The notes: generated by a model from the letters alone, not told the origin. A stretch of 64,000 nt of DNA from Blastobasis lacticolella (GCA_905147135.1 LR990055.1:3287001-3351000), one strand, 5' to 3'; shown: positions 22,905 to 33,740, numbered from the stretch's first letter. Numbers and translations: made by a program.

Positions 22905-23120
22905 ATCATCATCACATTACATTACATTTATGTATTTAAATATTCAATTATTGTGCACGTCGTATCTGCGTTACTTTAGTCCAACATCTCTGTTCTGTAG
23001 GCCTGCTGGAAGAAATTTCTTTTTAGAAATAAGCAGCGCCTGTTGTGTCTTTTGTTCTTTTATATTTCTCTGTATATCATTATTGTGTACAATAAACAGT
23101 TAAATAAATAAAGAAATAAA
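22905..23120 (+). mobile_element. LINE family G 3' UTR stub
   Basis: 'TTATTGTGCACGTCGTATCTGCG...TGTAGGCCTGCTGGAAGAAAT...TGTGTACAATAAACAGTTAAATAAATAAAG'. The same block occurs at 35395-35625, ending in an (AAAT)n tail. The coding part is absent. Confidence 0.6.
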
Positions 23121-23214
23121 ATACATTTGAAACATACAAATATACTTAACGAACGAATATCGCCTAGAATAGTCCTCAAACGTTTAAATTCTGAGCTTAA
23201 TAACTTCCTCACAC

Positions 23215-23456
23215 AGTAAAAACGAGCCCAGAGAAGTAATTACGGGCTGCATTTTTCATAGACATTACGCCGCATTCCCCGTGCTTCATGAGTCACTGAC
23301 ATCCGATACGCGGCGGTCGCTCGAAAATATTGATTACAAATCCCGTGCTCACAAATCGGGACGCACACGCGACGCCGCGGCCGCCCGCGGTGCAGTGCCT
23401 TTGCCTTTTCTTGTTCTTTTTTATAATGACAAAGACGCGGGAAAATGCCCTTCCGA
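23215..23456. other. GC/CpG-richer unique tract
   Basis: 23270-23400 is CpG-rich (CGGGACGCACACGCGACGCCGCGGCCGCCCG). Two overlapping short ORFs carry no motif. Regulatory sequence or a non-coding exon is possible. Confidence 0.3.
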
Positions 23457-23656
23457 TCCTACTAATAATACTAAAGATATTTGGATGTTTGTTACTCCTT
23501 GATGCGAAAACTACTTAACGGATTTTGATGAAATTTTGCAGTAATGTAGCTGATAGCCCAGAATAGCATGTAGGCTATAATTTATCCCGAAATTCAATGT
23601 GGTTATCGCGGGAACGGGTCTGGGACGTTATAACCGAATTTCACGCAAAGGCTAGT
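23457..23656 (+). mobile_element. Helitron-like non-autonomous element
   Basis: Starts TCCTACTAATAATACTAAAG and ends TTTCACGCAAAGGCTAG|T. The body contains 'GATGCGAAAACTACTTAACG' and 'CCCGAAATTCAATGTGG'. TC...CTAG ends followed by T fit Helitron end rules. Confidence 0.55.
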
Positions 23657-23829
23657 CGTTCATATAGCTCTTTCCCACAAGAAAGTACCGTATAAAATTC
23701 TGTTTTTTTTAAGACAAAGGTAGCCTATATCCATCCCCTGGTTTTGCTACGAATCTCCTAGCCAAAAACCAAATCTGCTCAACAATTTCGACGAGAAAAC
23801 GCCGAAACTTTTAACCCGTACGCGTTAAA

Positions 23830-23990
23830 CTAGCTTTTCCCGCGACTTCGTCTGCGTACAACTTGGTTATAACGTTCCAAACCCGTTTCCGCGGAATTAC
23901 ATTTCATTTCGGGATCAATTATTGTCTATGTGGTAGCAAACATCCAAACATGCATCCTTACAAACTTTCGCATTTATAATATTTGTAGGA
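23830..23990 (-). mobile_element. Helitron-like non-autonomous element
   Basis: On the minus strand: TCCTACAAATATTATAAATG start and 'GACGAAGTCGCGGGAAAAGCTAG|T' end. It lies in inverted orientation 170 bp from the copy at 23457. Confidence 0.55.
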
Positions 23991-24009
23991 TTGTGGAGTC
24001 CCGCGAATT

Positions 24010-24357
24010 ATCCTGATACCACCAAGGAGATTATTGACAGAAACCCATTGCATTTGTACCCATTCGATGCAAATCTGTACATGTACCAATGACTCTTTTC
24101 TGAGTTATGTACATTAGTTGAATACTAACCAATGCTCTTACGGTGAGTGAAAACATCGTGATGAAACCTGCAAATTCAGGCAACTGAATTTGTAACCATG
24201 ATCCAATCTGGTCAGCTTCCCCTGGTAGCAAGGTCGCGAAGGTCAGAGGGTAGTCGCTCCACTGTAATTACCTGATCGCCAAATCCTGGATCATGGTCAA
24301 TGCGGACCCCGGGCCCTCGTTCTCGAGAGCACAACCGGGACATTAACGCCAAGATGA
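24010..24357 (+). mobile_element. SINE family B copy, head degraded
   Basis: Body 'CTTACGGTGAGTGAAAACATCGTGATGAAACC...GATCCAATCTGGTCAGC...CCAAATCCTGGATCATGGTC...GGGACATTAACGCCAAGATGATG'. The tRNA-like head is not recognisable. Confidence 0.65.
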
Positions 24358-24384
24358 TGCAAATCTGTACATAGTAGGTATAAA

Positions 24385-24555
24385 CCAAAGTCGCTTGTTG
24401 TCGTCGGTACGCTTAGATCTTTTTAACGCGACGAATTTCAATGAGGTTTTTAACAATAGATAGCATGATTCAGGATGAAAGATTTTAAGCAAGAAAAAAA
24501 GGGTAGGCAGGGGTAAAGTAGGTGTTTGCGAACGAAGTCGCGCCGGGTCCACTAG
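24385..24555 (+). mobile_element. Helitron-like fragment
   Basis: Ends GCGAACGAAGTCGCGCCGGG...ACTAGT. Inside are 'GCGACGAATTTCAATGAGG' and 'GGTAGGCAGGGGTAAAG', shared with 8798 and 9685. Confidence 0.5.
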
Positions 24556-24559
24556 TGCT

Positions 24560-25395
24560 CCAATATTTAGATACCTATAGTTTTTATTTTTCTATATACA
24601 CTGAACATTAACGTAAAACAGTATAGTTATTCTATGGTAAATCGCAATCGGGACCCTCATTGTCATTGAAGTCGTAAATAACGTGACTGCGACGAAATGG
24701 AGTTATTTATGGAAACATACCAAGTTTACACGTGGGGTCGAGTATGGGGTAAGTAAACAATGATGGGGTTAGATATAGCGGTTTAACGGGTGTTTGCATT
24801 CCAGTACAATAGCACTACGTTTGTGTATTACGCTTATGCACCTGGTCAGAAGTAATTTTGACTTGTGCGAAGATATCTCGTCCACTATTTGGTGGTTGCG
24901 TTTGCGGTATCTCGGTATTTAAATATTTACGTATTTAGAATCATTTCGTAAAGCAATTAGGTGTCTATATTCCGTTAGTATTCTCCGTTTTTGGTCGGCG
25001 TTATGCACAAACAAAAGATGTACGCATCTAGTGCATTATTCATATTATTAAGTAGGATCTACCGGAAAAAGTTGACGAAATGGGAAAATTTACAAATTAG
25101 GCAAGATGACTAATTAGGACATTTGACAAAGTAAGCAAGTTGACGAAGTGGGAAAGATGACGAAAGAGTGGACGAAGTCCTTCTGATTGTATTATTCTGT
25201 GGTGTTGCGTGGACCTGTACGTACATGAGCATATCCATCAGCCTGTAATCGTTCCACTACCTACATTGCGCTGGTGTAGTGGCCGCTAAGTAACAAACAC
25301 CATCCATTGACAGGGAAAACATCTATGCATGCCTATTGTAGGTACTTACTTACAAACTGCGTTGACTCGGCGACCCAAAGTCAATCTTGGCCTCC
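24560..25395. other. Spacer containing a degenerate short repeat
   Basis: No gene. 25065-25165 holds imperfect iterations of GTTGACGAARTGGGAAARATGAC. Confidence 0.4.
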
Positions 25396-25396
25396 G

Positions 25397-25525
25397 ACAC
25401 AAACAGGCAAGCGGGCCACCTGATGAAAAGTGGTCACCGCCACCTATGGACGTCAGCAACACTAGGGGAGTTACCAATGCGTTGCACGCCTCTGAAGATA
25501 CCTAGATAGAGGTATATTAATACCT
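25397..25525 (-). mobile_element. LINE family D 3' stub
   Basis: On the minus strand: IFRGVQRIGNSPSVADVHRWR then stop. The plus strand shows 'ACAGGCAAGCGGGCCACCTG'. A foldback MITE follows within 50 bp. Confidence 0.65.
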
Positions 25526-25574
25526 CTTGAACAATTACATGTAATAGTTCAAATAAACACTGATCCCTGATGAT

Positions 25575-25771
25575 GTAACGCTGTTGCCAATAATTCTCTG
25601 ATTTGAATGATTGCAATTGTTGCTTTTGCGATTACGTATTATTGATTTAATAGTTTCAGTCATTTGCAATGGAACTTTGTTAGCAACTGTACCCATGAAA
25701 TCGATGAAATGTAATCGTAAAAGTAACAATTTTAATCATTGAAATCCGAGAATTATTGGCAACAGCGTTAC
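25575..25771. mobile_element. Foldback MITE with GTAACGCTGTTGCCAAT termini
   Basis: The left arm GTAACGCTGTTGCCAATAAT (25575) is repeated inverted at 25771. Pairing continues about 60 bp through 'TTCTC(T/G)GATTT(G/C)AATGATT'. 197 bp, no ORF. Confidence 0.72.
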
Positions 25772-25774
25772 GTA

Positions 25775-26455
25775 ATTAGCCTACTGTTCCCATCCTGCAC
25801 TATCTGATTCTCCTATAGACTATTTAATTTTACAATCAGTAACCATCTAAAGTTTAGATTGTAAACAAAGAAATCGCTAAAATCGCTCAAAGGCACCGCA
25901 CGGAATAGTTGACATGGCGTCTAATATGCATAATCGAACGGTCTAGCCCGCAATTTACAGTTGTAAGTAAAAAAGTGGGTTGCCGAAGCACGCGCCGCTC
26001 GGCACGAAGCCCCCTTTCCCCCTTCTCCCGGGAAATTACTCAATACATTCCGGGGACACGGTCTTCCGACTGTGGTGAACCCGGGTAACTGCGGTTACCT
26101 TTTTAATTGATGATAGACGATTCAAACTTAATAAGTGATTAAAACTCGATGTCGCATCAGGAGGAGAGTGCTTATCAGCTAACACAGGTTTGCATAAAAA
26201 CTGTAGGTACTAATATTACAATTACGAAAGTTTGTATGGATGTTTGTTGCTCCTAATAAAACTAGTCTAATTAATATCATAATTTATTCATAACATTCGT
26301 CAATGTCAAAATTAAATAAATTACTAGTTAATTTAATCACTGTTAAATTTTCTGTTTTGTAATTTTGTGTGCAATAAAGAGTATATCTATGTATACTACT
26401 GTAAAATTATTTATTAAAAATTAGTGTTATTTTGGTTAGTAACAACAATTATAAT
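25775..26455. other. Spacer
   Basis: A short GC-richer tract lies at 25980-26100 (GCACGCGCCGCTCGGCACG). The rest is AT-rich. No gene is supported. Confidence 0.4.
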
Positions 26456-26456
26456 C

Positions 26457-26660
26457 AGAGAAATTGAAATGATGAATTTTAATTTCTGTTACGGGTCTTG
26501 GTGTAGTATGTTTAATAAGAATGGATTCAAAAGAAATGTATATATGTAGTTTATCAGTTATCTAAAACTCATAACACAAGCTTCACACAGCGCTATCTAG
26601 CCCCAAAGTAAGCAATACTTTAGGGTTAGATGGCGCCGTGTGAATTAGTCCAAGCATATT
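26457..26660 (+). mobile_element. SINE family C, headless copy with inverted 3' duplication
   Basis: The body starts GAAATTGAAATGATGAATTT. Near its end 'CACACAGCGCTATCTAGCCC...AAGTAAGCA' is directly followed by the inverse 'ATACTTTAGGGTTAGATGGCGCCGTGTG', so the 3' end is present as a hairpin. Confidence 0.65.
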
Positions 26661-27149
26661 TATGATTACTATTATTTCATAATCGATGGTATGGATGATC
26701 ACGGTAAGCAGCAACGCGCTTGGCTTGATTATTAACCGCGTCACGTGATTCTTTTCGGTGGGGTTTGTAAATTATCAAAATTTATGGCTCCAGTTTAGCA
26801 TTTTGTAGGGACGATTCGTATCAGTCTGGTTTAATAAAGCACTAAAGTGAATAAAGCGGAAACTTGTTACCTATTTTGTATTTGTATTAATCTAATGCAG
26901 GTCTACTCAACCTACGATACTTGTACTAGTGTACAAGTAAAGAAAACTTTTTAAAGTATAAAAATATACGTTTATGGTTGACGGTGGATGCTTATTGGTA
27001 GATTAAAACTGAACAAAACCTAGCTAGGCGGGGTCTAACAGATGTTGCCGCGAGCCACTGCGCACATAATTGACCCTAAGGGTTGTCAGGGGTCCGTTTT
27101 GTTGATAGTACCTACGTAAGTAGTAGTAGTTGTAAATATTTGTAATTTT
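26661..27149. other. Spacer
   Basis: No supported ORF or repeat. Confidence 0.35.
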
Positions 27150-27262
27150 ATTATCGTTATGGCTGCTGGGCCTCCCCTAGTGAACGCCACAAAGGCCAGT
27201 CCTGTACCTTCCGCATCCAACTGATATCTGCGATGTGTACCAGGTAGACCGACGCTACCTTG
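27150..27262 (-). mobile_element. RTE LINE 3' fragment
   Basis: The minus strand resembles the end of the RTE element at 1-2021: 'GATATCAGTTGGATGCGGAA' and 'TTTGTGGCGTTCACTAGGGG', corresponding to the SWMRKAQDR..LWRSLGEAY stretch. Confidence 0.6.
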
Positions 27263-27489
27263 TGGAACGCCTACCCACGCTGCATGTTCCGGTGTAATTT
27301 GCACTTAAAAAACTCAAACCACAATTAACAGTTCTGTTCTTTTTAGCCGCCTTTTCTCGCTTTGTATACCTAAGATCTGTTGAGTACCGAATGCTGCCTA
27401 CGAGTATGCACGGTTTTACGGATGTCCCAGGGCATCCCAGGGTACAGTCAGGCCTTGATCGCGTCATATTAATGCGCTTATTACACCTG

Positions 27490-27905
27490 GCTAAATTCAG
27501 AAGCAAAATGCGTGAGAGCAAGTCAAAGTGGAATGTATTGCTCATACGAAAGGTCCATTTTTGTATCTCTTATATACTCTTAACCTTATTTATTTATTGG
27601 AGTAACAACAGCTTATGAAACATAATACATACTATGAGTAGACACAGTCAAGCCAATACTGAATATCATGATCCAACTTATATTATTTAAGTATTAAAAC
27701 TTTATGCACTAAAGGTACATTGGCGGACTTAAAGCTAAAGTGTAGAGTAGAGTGTCGTATTTATGTTTGGCATCGCTCCACTTTTCAAAAGGCGTGATGC
27801 CAAAATTTACCTTATTTTATAAGCACTACATTTCATTTTGATTTGTTCTCACGCTTTGTGCTTCTGAATTTGAACAATTTAGTCCGATGAACGTACCGCA
27901 TTGTT
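27490..27905. mobile_element. Foldback MITE (GTGAGAGCAA family), interrupted
   Basis: The left arm 'GGCTAAATTCAGAAGCAAAATGCGTGAGAGCAAGTC...TTTTTGTAT' and the right arm 'GATTTGTTCTCACGCTTTGTGCTTCTGAATTTG' are inverted. About 200 bp of unrelated sequence sits between them, so the copy is probably split by an insertion. Confidence 0.55.
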
Positions 27906-28020
27906 TCCTCATTATGTACATATTCTGATAGTTTTAATTTTTTTTTGATGTGTTAATAATATACTTTTATGTCGATATTTAACACTTAGTGTTGTCACTT
28001 CATGATGGAACACCATTATT

Positions 28021-28180
28021 ATGAATTACATCACTTTTTGTACACTAGTTCCACTTTATTATACGAATTTTATTAAAATGCAACTGCTTTCGAATTACTC
28101 ATCTTCAGGCAAACCGGTTGCAATTTAATTAAATTTGTATAATAAAGTGTAACTAGTGTACAAAAAGTGATTTAATTCAT
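28021..28180. mobile_element. Foldback MITE with 65-bp arms
   Basis: The left arm ATGAATTACATCACTTTTTG... (28021-28085) and the inverted right arm (28116-28180) share ACTTTTTGTACACTAGTT and CACTTTATTATAC. 160 bp, loop about 30 bp, no ORF. Confidence 0.75.
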
Positions 28181-29110
28181 CGATGTATATAATTTAGCCA
28201 AATATTGTAAACGCAATCGTGCTGACATTAGATCAGCGGTGGGCGACATACACTGACATTGAACCCGGGCAATTATCCACACGAACATACAGCAGAATCC
28301 ATTTTTTATGGGTGGGGGCGCAGGTCGCGTCGCATGTGGCTTGACGTAACAATGATCTGTTACGGATATGTTGGTATATTGGCGCGTTGGCTCTTGGTGA
28401 CATCGTAGCTCCAGAACGAATGGACCGGTTTCAATGCGGTGTATTTAGAAGCTTTCATTTTCAAAATTCAAAATTTATTTATTGATTAGGACATTAAATA
28501 TCTCTTTCAATCGTCAAAAAGGAGGGGGGTAGGAAAGTAGGAAGGAAACACACAGTGACACGCTGACCGCCCAATGGCCGTAGATAAACGTATCCCACGC
28601 CAACCACGACCGAACCGTGCTCGACAATGCCAGGCAGAGCCGGAACGCGTTCGATATATTATATTATTTAGTTTTACATGTCCCCATGTTAGGGCATACA
28701 ATCTTACGAGTTAAATTCGACTTATTTCCCGGTTGCCGGTTAATCTGAAATTTTGCATACTCATGTAAGTTCGGTGATAATACAATGTTGTGATAACATC
28801 GAGCTATTCTGATGATGGAGACGGAAGGTTGCCATAGAAACTCCTAAACGACGGATGATAAACCCATCCAGTTTGGGTTAATTTGATTAGTCTTGACAAA
28901 TAAGTACTCTGACAGATCACAAAGAAAGTGCGATAAAAGCTTGCTATAAAAAATATTTTTCATATGAGAACTTGTTTACTTGTAAGTTTAATCGGAATGG
29001 TCCTCAGCTGTGTTTCATTTAAAATGGTTCAGCAATACGGAGACATTTGAGTATAAATAAATAGCTGCAGCGGCATAAGCCGAGATGGACGCTAAACTTA
29101 GGATGATTAT
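28181..29110. other. Spacer with degenerate repeats
   Basis: Near 28400 there is the 'GTAGCTCCAGAACGAATGGACCG' repeat. 28730-28870 ('GTTAATCTGAAATTTTGCATAC...GATGATGGAGACGGAAGG') resembles 36390-36530. No gene. Confidence 0.4.
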
Positions 29111-29129
29111 AGTTTAAGTAAAAAAAAAA

Positions 29130-29365
29130 ATCATTTTGGCGTTAATGTCCCAGTTGTGCTCTCATGCACGAGGGATCGGGGTCCGCCTTGACCATTATCC
29201 AGGATTTGGCAGATCGGTTAATTACAGTGGAGCGACTGCCATCTAACCTCCTGTACATACCTCAAAAAATAGTGATTGGTACATGGACGCAGTGGGATTT
29301 GACCCCGGTATCTCTCGCTTACGAGTCGCATACCTTAACCACTCGGCCACCGCTCCCAGACCATA
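29130..29365 (-). mobile_element. SINE family B with the best-preserved tRNA-like head
   Basis: On the minus strand the head reads GGGAGCGGTGGCCGAGTGGT...GACTCGTAAGCGAGAGATACC with B-box-like GGGGTCAAATCCC. The tail is 'GGGACATTAACGCCAAAATGA'. The tRNA resemblance is to class II tRNAs with A box TGGCCGAGTGG. The middle of the body is shortened. Confidence 0.7.
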
Positions 29366-29764
29366 GTAAAAGTCTAAAATTCTAAACGTACATAATCTCG
29401 CAATTCCATGCGTGTAAAACCCCGTAGCCAAAATACACGAATCACAAAACTGTGCCACCAAATAGCAGTACTAATGGAAAGTTTCCAAGGCTGCAATCAT
29501 GTTTCCTAGTTACCCCGCCCCGGCAAATATTCTCGTCACCTCAAATTTCGTATCGCATTGGATCGTAATGCCTAATGTTAGTCACGGCTTTAGCTTTGCT
29601 GATATTTATTATTGCTGAAACGAACGGGTGCCACCAAATTGTCAAATTGTGGTATCAATTTGGAGTTTATGTATAGTGAATAGAAGGGACAGATTGTCAC
29701 CACGATACTATAATGATTAATAGACGATCCATAGCAGCTATAGAGTCGTCAGTCGCCAGCCTGT

Positions 29765-29850
29765 AATAGTACACAGGGACATTGGGCCTCCCCCAAATGA
29801 CCAGTGCACCCTGTCCTCGGCTTGCCGCATCCAGCATCCACCTGCAGCCT
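29765..29850 (-). mobile_element. RTE LINE 3' fragment, short
   Basis: Minus-strand 'TGGATGCGGCAAGCCGAGGA' and 'TTTGGGGGAGGCCCAATG' match the WMR.A.DR...LGEA coding end of RTE. Confidence 0.5.
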
Positions 29851-30639
29851 TTCGCTAGTTACGAAAAACAGTTGTGAACGTGGATGAAAGGAAAAACATA
29901 CCTTAGTTTGTATGCCTATATATTTAAAATAAAAAAATATTGCAAATATTTCAAACACACATGAGGTATATCACTTGAGACCTTAAATTTATCGACGTAA
30001 GAGTAAAATTGCTGGCACAGAAGGTAAGCATGAAGTCATGCGTCAGTAGTACTAAACATAATGCTATCGGTTCTAAGAATCCTACCTGGCGGAATGGTAT
30101 CCATTGCTATTTGCTATTTTATTTAGTCGTGATTTATGACACAGGTAGCATAAAAGGTTATTTTAGGAGCCCTATATCCTATCCTTGAATTGTCATTGCT
30201 AGGCTATTTGAAGAACGTTTTTTGAACAGTGATTATTAGGTATTCACTTACGTTGGATGCCCGAACAGACGGACGAACTTTGCCACTAATAATTGTCTCA
30301 GTTTTCTTTACTTTATTTTTTCCATGTTATTGTATTGTAAAATTACTGCGTCGTGGAGTCCATGTGTAATAAATGTTTCTATCTTTCTTTCTTCAGTAAG
30401 TTAACTGTTAACGAACTTGTACAGTATTCTGAAGTTAACCTAAGTATTATGGATATTGCAGGTTTTCTTGGTTATTGTAGTTCTATGAGTTATTTAAGCC
30501 ATAAATGTCAATATATGAAAATGTCAAGTAGTCCTTGAGGTAGACACCGGTTAATGAATTTTAATGCACGTACACGTGTAACTTAATATTCTTCATAAAA
30601 ACGGTGGCCTGTATTTTTCAAACTGTATTTTTTTAAATA
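29851..30639. other. Spacer
   Basis: AT-rich, no supported gene or repeat. Confidence 0.35.
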
Positions 30640-30830
30640 CGGCAGACAAACTAAACCTGATGGAAAGTGATAATCGCCGCCTATGGACATCAGCAACACC
30701 AAGGGCGCTACGAATGCGTTGCCCGCATCTAAGGTGACCTCTATCATACCTCTTGAACGATCCTATGTCATGTCCAAAGGAAACACTGTGGCTGGGAGCT
30801 CATTCCACACCCGAATCGTACGAGCGTTTT
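30640..30830 (-). mobile_element. LINE family D 3' stub
   Basis: The plus strand shows 'GGCGATTATCACTTTCC'-type 3' UTR inverted, then 'GTGGCTGGGAGCTCATTCCACA', the inverted WNELPA codons. 5' truncation at about 30830. Confidence 0.65.
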
Positions 30831-31122
30831 ATTTGATAAATTTGTATCACAAATCTTAGTGAAATGTTACCAAACACATTACCAATAACATTTGTTGTAC
30901 GAATTGTTCTTAGGCACCTAACAAAATACTACACCTGTGATTAAATAATGACAAATATTGATCTACTTCCTGCCCTTGGTCGAAATAAGCCGTGACCTTT
31001 GTGCTGCTAATTTCATTAGCAAACAGCGATAGAAATTCAATGGTAATTTGTCCCGAAGACCGACATTGGTCACATTTCATTGTCAACAATGTATAGCGTG
31101 TGTAGTCTACGCTACATTGTTG

Positions 31123-31496
31123 CAGGGTTGCCAACTTGGCGCTTTCGGCGCTAGATCTAGCGCATTTTTGATATGTTCCACGACACTACCAGGGGCCTTA
31201 CCATGAACTCTTAAAGCAGGACCTAAACAGAACTGCCCTGCTTAGAACGAGACAGCGCTATACGTATCACATAAGCTTGTCTCGTTCAAACCGAAAGCAA
31301 TTCTGTTTAGGTCCTGCTATAAGAGTTCATGGTAAGTCCTCAGTAGTGTGGTGGGGAAGGAGGGGTTTGGTGCGCATAATCGAAATGGTTTTCAAATCTT
31401 TAGCGCTTCGTTTTTCTACATTTAGCGCCTATTTAGGAAGTCTAGCGCTTTTTTTAATATCCAAGCGCGTTATTGCTAGAAGCAGCGGTAACACCA
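31123..31496. mobile_element. hAT-like MITE with AGCGC subterminal repeats
   Basis: The left end CAGGGTTGCCAACTTGGCGC and the right end ...AGCAGCGGTAACAC resemble the termini of the confirmed hAT MITE at 45236. Both subterminal zones repeat the word AGCGC/GCGCTA (GGCGCTTTCGGCGCTAGATC; TTTAGCGCTTCG, TTTAGCGCC, TCTAGCGC, AAGCGCG). Flanks CATTGTTG and CATCGTAG share 6 of 8 bases, so a decayed target duplication is possible. A second foldback element lies inside. Confidence 0.55.
31177..31354. mobile_element. Foldback MITE nested inside the hAT-like element
   Basis: Inverted arms 'CTTACCATGAACTCTTA' + 'AGCAGGACCTAAACAGAA' at 31197-31234 and 31290-31335. Weaker pairing extends outward through ACACTAC. 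A half copy (left arm only) is at 58833-58905. Confidence 0.7.
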
Positions 31497-31499
31497 TCG

Positions 31500-33015
31500 T
31501 AGACTGCTTGATACTATATCTGATATTTATCAAGGGTAATGGTGACGAATTACAAATAACTACCATTCAAGGTCGCTTCAATATGTCACTGATAGCTTTC
31601 TATTGTCGATTGTTTGTTGGTGATCAGTTTTACGGTGCGGCGACTGTTTTTATGCTTACTCTGTTAATATTACAGTTCACTTTCAAAGTTTAAAAAATAC
31701 TATAGTTTCTGTAGCATTCGACAATTTTAATTAATTGGACATTTTTATACCTAGTAATTTTTCTTTGTAGACCTTAATCGATGAAAGGAAGTCTAAGTAA
31801 ACTGCACTGAAATTTTCAGACATTTTAAGAAAACAAAAATGATTATAAATATTTTATTTCTATAGTGGTTCTACTTAGGTATGTCATTTTCATTTAGAGA
31901 TCCATGCACCTAACATCTTGTACATTGGGCATTAAATGTTTTTTTATACATAAAATCCGATTTTTAGAAGTCTTGTCTCTTTTGGGTCGCATAGCATAGA
32001 CAATATCAGTTAAATCCCTTTAGGGCGAAATTATTCTGTATGCAAGCTACAATCTTCGATAGAGTAAAAAAAAAAATTCGAGTAGCCCGAAAGCTCAGTC
32101 ACGTGCTTTTTATACTCTTTGACGGGTATTTGCTGCGCACTAAACTAACACTAACGAAATATCAAAACTTAAAAGCCCGAATGATTAATTTGGTAAATTT
32201 TATAATTCAAATCAAATGGACGACTGCCCAAAAGTTGCTACATGTAAATTAAAAATACCGAATCACCCTTATGAAATTCAAATTTTATATTCACAAATGG
32301 TATCCTTGTCAGTTACGCTTCGTCAGTCATGGTTAGAGAGATTGATTCTTGTTCCAGAGGTCGCGGGTATAAATTATTAATTTATTTGTCACAAAACCGA
32401 ATCTATCAAAAACGTCATTAGGTCACAGAGGTGTTAGGTTACGAGAACCGAAGCGACGAGCATGTTAGTTGTTATAAACCACCGCGTGCCGTGCCAGAAC
32501 CAATTAACAAGCGTTATTGTCTAATTAATTGATTGAAATTCTTTTGAACTTTTTAATGAAACCAGTTTATAATTATTTTAGTTAATCTTTTTGGTCTGTG
32601 AACGATTTGGCTTTTGTATTAAACGCTTGTAAACGCTTATGGATTTTTGTGATGTCAAAATAAATCATGTCTATGTCTATGTATTAGATAATTTATACGT
32701 TGATAATACAGAGTTTGTTTAGTTGAATTTTTTGATCAAATGACCATTATTATTATATTAGACGGGACTTGGACGCGACGTACCTTTATGATTTGTTTTC
32801 CCATAGGGAAAATATAATAATATGTGTAAAGAACGCGAGTTTAGTTTGAAACAAATGACCATTGCTATTTTAAAATTTGTTATTTCATTCGTAGTCCTTT
32901 TAAAATACGCTCAATAAATTTTTGATTTTCTAATATGTAACCCTTTAAAGACGCTAGCTAATGACGCTACCTTTGGCCTATGGCTATGGCTAAGTAAGTC
33001 TCCCTGATTATTATA
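31500..33015. other. Spacer
   Basis: AT-rich. The 138-codon frame at 31277-31693 merely reads through the MITEs. No gene is supported. Confidence 0.35.
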
Positions 33016-33019
33016 ATCT

Positions 33020-33135
33020 AGATGCCTTCATGGTTAGAGTGAATAGGCTGCTTAGACAGGCATGCTCCATCTTCGGCCGCATCGTCACTTACCACCTGGT
33101 GAGATAGCGGTCAAATCCGTTGCTAGTATAATTAA
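33020..33135 (+). mobile_element. LINE family E 3' stub, short
   Basis: 'AGAGTGAATAGGCTGCTTAG...GGCATGCTCCATCTTCGGCCGCATCGTCACTTAC...GGTGAGATAGCGGTCAAAT' is the same end as 17560-17830 (minus), followed by an A-run. Confidence 0.62.
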
Positions 33136-33384
33136 AAAAAAACTAAATAGAACCAATCGACACGCACATTTCCCGTGAAAAATTGTGCAAAACATTGCTT
33201 TCCATCATAAACATTGCACGTATGAGTGATTCATTCCGATCCACGCGCGATAGCACGCTAGCAAATTGCCTCTCCAGTATATAGGTCATTCACGGCGATA
33301 CGGTATCTGATAACGAAGGACCGGCCACGGCCGGTATAGTCTGGAATTCGTAGGCTAAGGCTACACTCTGAACGAAACAAAAAT

Positions 33385-33740
33385 ATTTATCTTGGTGTCA
33401 AATATTCAGATTGTGCTTTCGCGCGCGAGGGTAAGATCCTCCTTGACCGTGACCCAGGATTTGGCAGATTAGGTCAAATGCCTGGCTAGTCTAATGATAT
33501 AAAAAAGGTTTTAATTACAGTAGCGCGACTACCATCTGACCTCTGTGACCTTGTTAACAGGGGAGCCTGACTAGATTGGATCATGGTTTCAACACGATGT
33601 GTTTTCCCTCACCTTAAATGGTCGGTTTGTGTTCCACTAATGTACATAAGTCAGTAAAAGATAATTGGTACAAGGTGGAACTTGGTACCTCTCGCTTACG
33701 AGTCGGACCTGCTAGCCATTAGGCCATCGACACTCCCCTC
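33385..33740 (-). mobile_element. SINE family B, with internal insertion
   Basis: The inverted body has 'ACCCAGGATTTGGCAGATT', 'GATTGGATCATGG' and the head 'GGTACCTCTCGCTTACGAGTCGGACC'. A segment at 33478-33520 (TGCCTGGCTAGTCTAATGAT) resembles a LINE E tail, so a small insertion is likely. Confidence 0.65.

Noticed and set aside
31277..31693. 138-codon ORF
   Set aside because: It runs through the inverted arm of a MITE and the AGCGC subterminal repeats. No protein motif.
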